Positions 57,369 through 64,000 of a DNA stretch of 64,000 nucleotides are shown piece by piece (the first letter of the stretch is position 1; every line of letters starts with the position of its first letter). The position numbers and the translations under genes are program-made. The DNA comes from Schistocerca nitens. Taxonomy: Eukaryota > Arthropoda > Insecta > Orthoptera > Acrididae. The notes beneath the pieces are model-generated. The model was not told the DNA's origin, ran no database searches, and was given only the letters and a program-made list of their open reading frames with translations. Location: the NCBI RefSeq assembly GCF_023898315.1, contig NC_064614.1, positions 74,102,501 to 74,166,500 of the forward strand, in the 5' to 3' direction.

Positions 57369-59311
57369 TCTGTTCGTGTGTTTAAGGTTGCGTTTTGAGG
57401 CTCAGGCAACATCGCAGTGACTATATTCCGCCTCTGGCCGCCAGTGTGTCGTTAGCTCAGAGGTTCCCTTGTGCGTTGCAGTGCTTGTACTATAAGACAT
57501 AGCAGTTCGAATCACGGTAGAAGCCGCTGACTACAACCTTTTATTTTCCATTTTAATTAATGGAGTTGCAAACTGCTAGCAAAAATTTCTTATGCGAAAT
57601 CTGAAGAATGCCTTTAAACATCAATCTTCGTCCGATTTCGACTTAGTAAATTAAGTTAATATCATGGATTTCTGCTTTGCAAACTCCAAGGTGCTTCACT
57701 GTAAAATAGACCCTGAAAAGATTCAAACCGACTGTCAACGATATAAATTTGAGCTTTGTTCGTCATATAGGTCTAACATGTCAGAAGGTTGTTTATGAAG
57801 TGCACATGTTCATTAATGTAGTTCCCTTCTTCCAAATTTTTGCAATAGCATTTAACTGTAGACGTTTTCTAACACCGGCGTTAGCAATTCCTTTCCGTTC
57901 TCTGAAACCTTCAAAACGACAAATTTTTCTGGTTTAAATCTGATGACCTTAACTATCACTTCCAATCAACAATAAATACTTCATGAACGCATACATGGAA
58001 CTCCAAATGTGCAGTGTTCCTGCACTGCTACAGAGCATGCATTGCAAGGTATTCACACAGTTTATCGCATAGACTTACCATAAGGAATGAAACAAGAACT
58101 GTAATACACTTTACACCACAGACGTTCACTCTGGCTTGACGAAAAAATCCAAACATTGACCAAAAGTTGCACAAATAATTGAGTTTGAAAGGGAAAGAAA
58201 CGAGGTATGAAGCATTTATAAATTCATCGAATGTAGTGAGGTGGTTTAATTTCGTCCCAGTCTATAAAATTAATTTCGGGCCATACTCAGCTCTTGCCGA
58301 TTAATGTAATATAATACCCGCCTACTAATCAGGGCGTCTGTCTCCGTTGCTTTTGAGCGTGAATGGAAATTGTAGAAATTTTCTGTGGAGCAACATTTAA
58401 TAATAAAGCGTTTTAAATCATCAAAAGCGATGAGCGGTAGCAGGCGCTTTCGATAAAGAACGGGGGAGTGCAGCGCCGCTGCTGTCGCCACGGCCGCTGC
58501 CAGTAGCCAGCAAATGGATCCCGGAGCTTTGCCGCATACGGCGTCCAGAGGAGGACAGTCTGCAGGAAATCTGCCGCAAAATCGTTACTGGATAAAATTT
58601 TGATATCGGTGTGTCACAAAGCGAAATAGATTGAATCTGCGCTACCATTACATTCACGTCTTCAGCATTCAGACAGAAGAGGCTATAAAAATATTTTATG
58701 CCAGCTGCTCTCGATCCACTGACATTATGAACAGAAACAACGCACGCTACCGCTAGACCACAGGCGTAATCAGCCTAGAGTTTCTCTATCATGGGACAAG
58801 TTTTCCTCCAGGAAGTGCCGCAGTCTACAGTGTTGCCAGATTGTGCAGATAACCGGACTTAGAGAATTAGCGAGTTGGCCAGTTTTTTTGTCCCATGTCG
58901 CGATCGGCGCGGACTTAGCCTCTGAAGCGGCCGGCCGCCGGTCAAGTTTTATGTCAAAGAGTGTACACTGCCACTGTGCTTTGACTACGTCGATTGTCGG
59001 ATCCTAGGCCTTATTTACTTGAAAACCGCTGTATTTATTTATTAATTCGTCGCTTAGTCGGATCTCTACGGCCTCTTTAAGGAAACAAGCACAGTAGGTG
59101 TTCGACTGTTGGAACAAATTGACATGTTCGTGGGAGATGTAACACTCTCCCACAGTGGACTTTCTCTGCTGTATGTTGTCTGGGTACCCAGTGCATTTCT
59201 TCTATACAGCCTGGGCAATCTGTCCTATATACGTATTGCTGCACGGAAAAGTCATATGTTGGACTCTTGGTCTCCGCAGTCCTACGTCACTCTTGACTCA
59301 TCTCGACAGGT

Positions 59312-59528
59312 TCAAAAATGGTTCAAATGGCTCTGAGCACTGTGGGACTTAACATCTATGGTCATCAGTCCCCTAGAACTTAGAACTACTTAAACCTAAC
59401 TAACCTATGGACATCACACAACACCCAGTCATCACGAGGCAGAGAAAATCCCTGACCCCGCCGGGAATCGAACCCGGGAACCCGGGCGCGGGAAGCGAGC
59501 ACGCTACCGCACGACCACGAGCTGCGGA
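59312..59528 (-). mobile_element. tRNA-derived SINE, full length
   Basis: Head CCGCAGCTCGTGGTCGTGCG and CCCGGGTTCGATTCCCGGCG; body shared with 5,173-5,348. Target duplication CATCTCGACAGG at 59,300-59,311 and 59,529-59,540. It splits the Penelope frame between its RT tail and GIY-YIG part. Confidence 0.95.
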
Positions 59529-60039
59529 CATCTCGACAGGAATTTATACTGACTGGTGATGGGAACACGCAGTTGACGTTATACAAATATTTCCGGAGTA
59601 CTGTTCCGATTTTTGCCGACGTGTTTACGATGTATGGGATAGTTGCAGTCTCAACAGGTTTCTCTTCATCCTCAGCAGACTGTCGCCTAGCTTTATTCGT
59701 TCGTATGGGATTGTGGATCTGACGGTTGCTGTAACCGTTCACGTGGGACACTGCTTGTAGGTGCTGCAGTTTGGCAACTCGGCTATCTTCGTCCCAGATT
59801 CCGCTTGCTCTGTTGACTAGTGTGCTGAAGACGCCTTCTCGATGTGAAGGGGCATATAAGTTGGAGGCATGCAAATACAAATCCGCAAGTTCCTGCTCAC
59901 GGTAAACTCTGTGTCCTAGTGTGCTATCTGGTCCTCGCTTAACGGGGACATCCACAAAGTTGATTCTTTTCATCTGCCTCCTTTGTGAATTTCATGGTTT
60001 GATCCACCGAATTCAGGTGATCGAGTAACTCTTGTGGGT

Positions 60040-60365
60040 GATGTAGTCTACATCTACATCTACATCCATACTCTGCAAGCCACCTGACGGTGTGTGGCTG
60101 AGGGTACCTTGAGTACCTCTATCGGTTCTCCCTTCTATTCCAGCCTCGTATTGTTCGTGGAAAGAAGGATTGTCGGTATGCTTCTGTGTGGGCTCTAATC
60201 TCTCTGCTTTTATCCTCATGGTCTCTTCGCGAGATATACGTAGGAGGGAGCAATATACTCCTTGACTCTTCGGTGAAGGTATGTTCTCGAAACTTTAACA
60301 AAAGCCCGTACCGAGCTACTGAGCGTCTCTCCTGCAGAGTCTTTCACTGGAGTTTATCTATCATG
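60040..60365 (-). mobile_element. Repeat inserted in the Penelope RT
   Basis: It separates RYVGDMFVIW from LLDHLNSVDQ, normally close together. Minus-strand end is a (TAGATG)n tail (60,044-60,066). Content such as CCACCTGACGGTGTGTGGC and GAGTACCTCTATCGGTTCTC is familiar to me as a frequent orthopteran 3' repeat, probably a non-LTR 3' end. No frame. Confidence 0.7.
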
Positions 60366-60430
60366 CTCCCAGATTACAAACATATCACCTACATATCGAA
60401 AACATGCTGTCGTGCATTTTATCTGTATGT

Positions 60431-60780
60431 CGATGATCCGTTCGTTATCTGAGCGCACACGACATCACCATCAAACTTTAATTCACTAATTTGAGCTTCT
60501 ACAAAGTTTCTTTCCTTTATTTTTATCGAAAGTACATGGTACCGAATGAACGTTTCGACGAAACCTAGTTTATGGGTAGTGGAAAGACATGCACTGGGTT
60601 CGACAACTGGACTGATCATCACAGTCTTGTGCCCAGGCAGTAAATAATTCAAAGGCGGTAATTTTGGCCCAAAATAGTGGCTTTTTATGCATCTCCAGTC
60701 TTCCTCATATTTATAGTAGCAGTCCTTTGTGTACCCAGCGGCAAGCCAAGAAGAACAGCAATTACCTTGCTGTCTGCATA
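60431..60780. other. Possible upstream Penelope remnant
   Basis: The minus-strand frame at 60,419-60,919 is open, but only a weak resemblance to the RT block before RYVDD (TVMISPVVEP) is visible, and the frame runs into the next element. Confidence 0.3.
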
Positions 60781-60782
60781 TA

Positions 60783-61555
60783 CAGGGTGTTACAAAAAGG
60801 TACGGCCAAACTTTCAGGAAACATTCCTCACACACAAAGAAAGAAAATATGTTTTGTGGACATGTTGTCTGGAAACGCTTACTTTCCATGTTAGAGCTCA
60901 TTTTATTACTTCTCTTCAATCCACATTAATCATGGAATGGAAACACACAGCAACAGAACGTACCAGCGTGACTTCAAACACTTTGTTACAGGAAATGTTC
61001 AAAATGTCCTCCGTTAGCGAGGATACATGCATCCACCCTCCGTCGCATGGAATCCCTGATGCGCTGATGCAGCCCTGGAGAATGGCGTATCCTTTCACAG
61101 CCGTCCACAATACGAGCACGAAGAGTCTCTACATTCGGTAATGGGGTTACGTAGACAAGAGCTTTCTAATGCCTCCATAAATGAAAGTCAAGAGGGTTGA
61201 GGTCAGGAGGGCGTGGAGGCCATGGAATTGGTCCGCCTCTACCAATCCATCGGTCACCGAATCTGTTGTTGAGAAGCGTACAAACACTTCGACTGAAATG
61301 TGCAGGAGCTCTATCGTGCATGAACCACATGTTGTGTCGTACCTGTAAAGGCACATGTTCTAGCAGCACAGGTAGAGTATCCCGTATGAAATCATGATAA
61401 CGTGCTCCATTGAGCGTAGGCGGAAGAACAAACTAAAATGAGCTCTAACATGGAAATTAAGCGTTTCCGGACACATGTCGACATAACATCTTTTCTTTAT
61501 TTGTGTGTGAGGAATGTTTCCTGAAAGTTTGGCCGTACCTTTTTGTAACACCCTG
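60783..61555 (-). mobile_element. Mini Tc1/mariner-type element with about 120-bp TIRs
   Basis: 773 bp with ends CAGGGTGTTACAAAAAGGTA and its reverse complement; inverted similarity runs about 120 bp (60,783-60,905 and 61,432-61,555). TA flanks (60,781-60,782 and 61,556-61,557). The centre encodes on the minus strand RHNMWFMHDRAPAHFSRSV (second Asp) and RGGPIPWPPRPPDLNPLDF (third Asp), a slice of a DUF4817-group transposase. The N-terminal and first-Asp regions are missing, so it is an internal deletion derivative. Confidence 0.9.
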
Positions 61556-61557
61556 TA

Positions 61558-62096
61558 TACTGGTAAGACATAATACTGTCGCGATAAGAGAAGTACATAA
61601 ATGGCGATACGGGCCACAAATGGGGAAATACACAAGAACAAGAGACTTTAAAAAAGGGAAGATTGTTAAGGCCCGGCGGCTGGATCGAGCATATCGGAAG
61701 AGGGAAGATTATCCGCCGTTAGCCTACTACTGTCGTTGATCGTCTATGGAGGACGGTGAATCCAAGTGTAGGTGACAAGGTACTGGACATCCTACCCAAT
61801 CATTGAACGTGGAGGTAGGAAGCTTGTCCACCATGTAAAACAGGCAGCGCTTTGTGGCAGACTACAGTGTTATGCTGGCGCAAGTGTTCTGGATGTTTCG
61901 ACGTCAGCCACAGACCGGACTTCACAATAAGTTACGGGGAGTGCCGGCGAATCAACTGTGGAATCCTGCCACTGAGTGACAGAATACTGCTGGCGAAACG
62001 CAGCATTGCCGTAGCCGTAGTCTGGGTTACCACGCGCCAAGGCACAATAATCCATGTAACCATCTGCGTGACAGGCGGGCTCCTGTCTCTCGTCGC
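61558..62096. other. Unassigned
   Basis: Nothing recognised; several short frames without domain. Confidence 0.4.
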
Positions 62097-62107
62097 TCAT
62101 CTGTTTG

Positions 62108-62308
62108 GCCGGTCTGGGTGGCCGAGCGGTTCTAGGCGCTACAGTCTGGAAACGCGCGACCGCTACGGACGCAGGTTCGAATCCTGCCTCGGGCATGGAT
62201 GTGTGTGATGTCCTTTGGTTAGTTAGGTTTAAGTAGTTCTAAGTTCTAGGGGCTGATGACCTCAGAAGTTAAGTCCCATAGTGCTCAGAGCCGTTTGAAC
62301 CATTTTTT
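62108..62308 (+). mobile_element. tRNA-derived SINE, full length
   Basis: Head GGTGGCCGAGCGG, B box GGTTCGAATCCTGCC, common body, tail with TTTTTT. Target duplication TCATCTGTTTG at 62,097-62,107 and 62,309-62,319. Confidence 0.95.
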
Positions 62309-62377
62309 TCATCTGTTTGTGGCACTTGTACTTCGATGGGGACTTGCACTTCCGACTTCAGCAGACGCCGTGACAGT

Positions 62378-62575
62378 ATGATGATGATGATGTTTGGTTT
62401 GAGGGGCACTCAACGGCGCGGTTATCAGCGCCTGCACAAATTCCCAACCTTAGCTCAGTCCAATCTCGCCACGTTCATGAATGACGATGGTATGATGAGG
62501 ACAACACAAACACCCAGTCATCTCGAGGCAGGTGAAAATTCCTGACCCAGCCGGGAATCGAACACCGTGGCAGTC
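62378..62575 (-). mobile_element. SINE with (CAT)n tail, second tRNA type
   Basis: Minus strand: GTTCGATTCCCGGCTGGGTC (B box), CTGCCTCGAGATGACTGGGT, GTTGAGTGCCCCTCAAACC, then a CAT repeat (62,378-62,393). The tRNA-like head beyond 62,565 is replaced by unrelated sequence, so it is truncated. Confidence 0.72.
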
Positions 62576-62657
62576 TCTGCAGTGTGGGACCGAGCAGCTT
62601 CAACCTCGCTGAGCAGTAACATCAGTTATGTGCTGCTCTATGAACCAGCAGAGAGAT

Positions 62658-62776
62658 GGCTCTGAGCACTATGGGACTTAACATCTGAGGTCATCCGTCC
62701 CCTAGAACTTAGAACTACTTAAAGCTAACCAACCAAAGGACATCACACAACACCCAGTCATCACGAGGCAGAGAAA
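62658..62776 (-). mobile_element. tRNA-derived SINE, 5'-truncated
   Basis: Only the body and tail (GGTTAGCTTTAAGTAGTTC, AAGTCCCATAGTGCTCAGAG). Perfect duplication GAACCAGCAGAGAGAT at 62,642-62,657 and 62,777-62,792. Confidence 0.94.
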
Positions 62777-62792
62777 GAACCAGCAGAGAGAT

Positions 62793-64000
62793 CTGATGGT
62801 TCCGGACCTCGCGACGATGCCGCATAGAGGAGGCAACGACTAGGGCTTCGTCGCTTCACACTCTGACTGTTGGGGAATGCTGCGGTTCAGCGCGAGCTTG
62901 CCAACTGGCTGGTGACCCCCTCCTTAAGTCTGCAACGCAGCCTAAGCTGCTCCTCTGCTGCTGAGGCAGCAACCCGTTGCCTAACGTACACATTCAGTAC
63001 CACGTGGCACTCACGTCACGAGCAAACTATGATGAGGAAGCACGCCGCTGCCTGGATGACCTAGCAAGCCACTGGGACTCCGACATCACGTCTTGTACGG
63101 AAGTCACGTTGAATGAAACATGTTTATATTGCACGAGTTCTCCTGGCTTCAAAGTGGTACAGACAGAAAGCTACATGCAGTTGCCGCAAATCCCTCTCTG
63201 GGCAGAATCCACATTCCTGGCAAATAGTGTTGTCCAAATTGCCTACACTGTTACACGGAGAACACCTGCCAGCATATATTGTTGAACATAGTGCTCTGCA
63301 GTAAGATCGTTGAAATCACCTCCGCGAGAACAGTTGCGTCTCAATTCATTCACAGTGGTCTCGAAATGTTTGGTCGGTATACATTTCTCCATCGTTGTCT
63401 TCTACGCAATCGTCACTGTTATTGTTCACTCACTGTTACATTCTCAGCAGGTGGAGGAATCGGCAGATCCTCACTCTGACATACAAGACGTACAGCATGT
63501 GGTGAATTAAAATATTGTACTGTTATTCTTGTTTCTGAGACGAGTGTATTTGTTTTTGTTAGACAAAAGTAAGTCACTTGTGTGGCCCGTTGAGTTTCTC
63601 CAAACCACAAAACAGTAAAGAAAATTTGACGACGTCCTATTAAAAAGCTTCTCAAGAGTGTAGTACATCACGAATAGTATATGTGGTGAGGGGAATTCGT
63701 GTTTGCGTATCAACTTTACACGCAGTATTAAGTTCGTAAGACTTGTTTAATAGATGAGTAAGTCTCGCTTTGTGTGAACCTTCACACATATAACAGAAAC
63801 AAATTTGCAGTATTTGTTTATGTGCGATGCATATTTTTTTTTCTGAAGTGACACAAAGGATAAAACACAACATGTCAAAAATGAACAAGAAGAAACACTT
63901 TCTGAAATTGTCAGATCTGTCATTGCTGAAATTCAAGTGGCAACAAATGCAAAGTTGTTATATATGTTTACATATGACTCATCGGCTGTGTTCCCAGACC
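62793..64000. other. Unassigned
   Basis: Short frames on both strands, none recognised. No TIR, LTR or exon signal that I trust. Confidence 0.4.

Larger units (their letters stand above)
50458..58966 (-). repeat. Palindrome, right arm (Gypsy-free)
   Basis: 8,509 bp, the reverse complement of the left arm without the Gypsy. Net length difference is zero once the 5,644-bp insertion plus duplication is removed. It holds the mirror copies of all left-arm repeats and no other gene. Confidence 0.97.
58975..60430 (-). pseudogene. Penelope-like element fragment (RT end plus GIY-YIG region)
   Basis: Minus strand, from high to low: RYVGDMFVIW (RT catalytic block, usually RYVDDTFVIW) near 60,400; LLDHLNSVDQTMKFT near 60,000; VPVKRGPDSTLGHRVYREQE, ADLYLHASNLYAPSHREGV, VNGYSNRQIHN and SAKIGTVLRKYL (59,560-59,973). 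After the SINE it continues with CSNTYIGQIAQAV, a GIY-YIG endonuclease remnant, and EAVEIRLSDELINKYSGFQVNKA near 59,030-59,090. This order is that of Penelope RT followed by its endonuclease. The YVDD aspartate is changed, the SINE (59,312-59,528) and another repeat (60,040-60,365) interrupt it, and stops are present, so it is inactive. Its 3' end lies about 10 bp from the palindrome border. Confidence 0.85.

Noticed and set aside
35861-58966. CRISPR-like or satellite explanation for the duplicated frames
   Set aside because: The frames repeat once in inverted order, not in tandem. A single large inverted repeat explains all of them.
35861-58966. Reading the whole palindrome as one giant foldback transposon
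   Set aside because: No target duplication was seen at the outer borders and no terminal motif typical of a DNA element. A segmental inverted duplication fits better, though not proven.

Overview
The window reads as nuclear DNA of a large-genome insect, most likely a grasshopper or locust. The clearest sign is repeated insertion of tRNA-headed SINEs with a shared body (tail ending in a ...GAGCCATTTGAACC motif) that I associate with Schistocerca-type genomes. Support also comes from AT-rich non-coding DNA, many Tc1/mariner, RTE-, CR1-like, Penelope and Gypsy remnants, and spliced GC-richer exons of an insect ionotropic receptor. The organism call is inference; no prokaryotic gene organisation is visible.

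Layout. 1-5.8 kb: non-LTR fragments, a tandem tRNA-headed repeat with a clean 9-bp target duplication, and a Tc1-like copy broken by two later insertions. 6.3-9 kb: two transposase pseudogenes (DUF4817-like and Tc1-like with TIRs). 10.4-16.5 kb: one long minus-strand CR1-like retrotransposon (SGNH-type ORF1, endonuclease, reverse transcriptase) split by two other retrotransposons. 18-22.9 kb: a SINE and two decayed Tc1-like elements, one split by a foldback element. 23.7-27.4 kb: two exons of an ionotropic receptor (IR75-like), the only convincing host gene; splice sites and reading phase join them exactly. Its intron holds a SINE and a foldback transposon with tRNA-like sequences in both inverted arms. 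27.5-35.8 kb: two mariners, a Tc1 copy, and RT fragments.

35,861-58,966 is a giant near-perfect inverted repeat: left arm 35,861-50,013, right arm 50,458-58,966, spacer 444 bp. The left arm alone carries a complete 5,639-bp Gypsy retrotransposon (40,001-45,639, minus strand, 474-bp LTRs that read identical, one uninterrupted 1,548-aa Gag-Pol frame). The right arm preserves the empty target site. Without the Gypsy and one copy of its 5-bp target duplication both arms are 8,509 bp, with no net length difference and at least nine substitutions seen by eye. 59-64 kb: a Penelope-like fragment, a mini DNA transposon with long TIRs, and more SINEs.

The history can be ordered from nesting: old Tc1/CR1/Penelope layers, then SINE and retrotransposon insertions into them, then the inverted duplication, then the Gypsy insertion into one arm. 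Nothing here forms an operon or a multi-gene system. The most unusual items are the palindrome with its one-sided Gypsy and the foldback element with tRNA-like arms.
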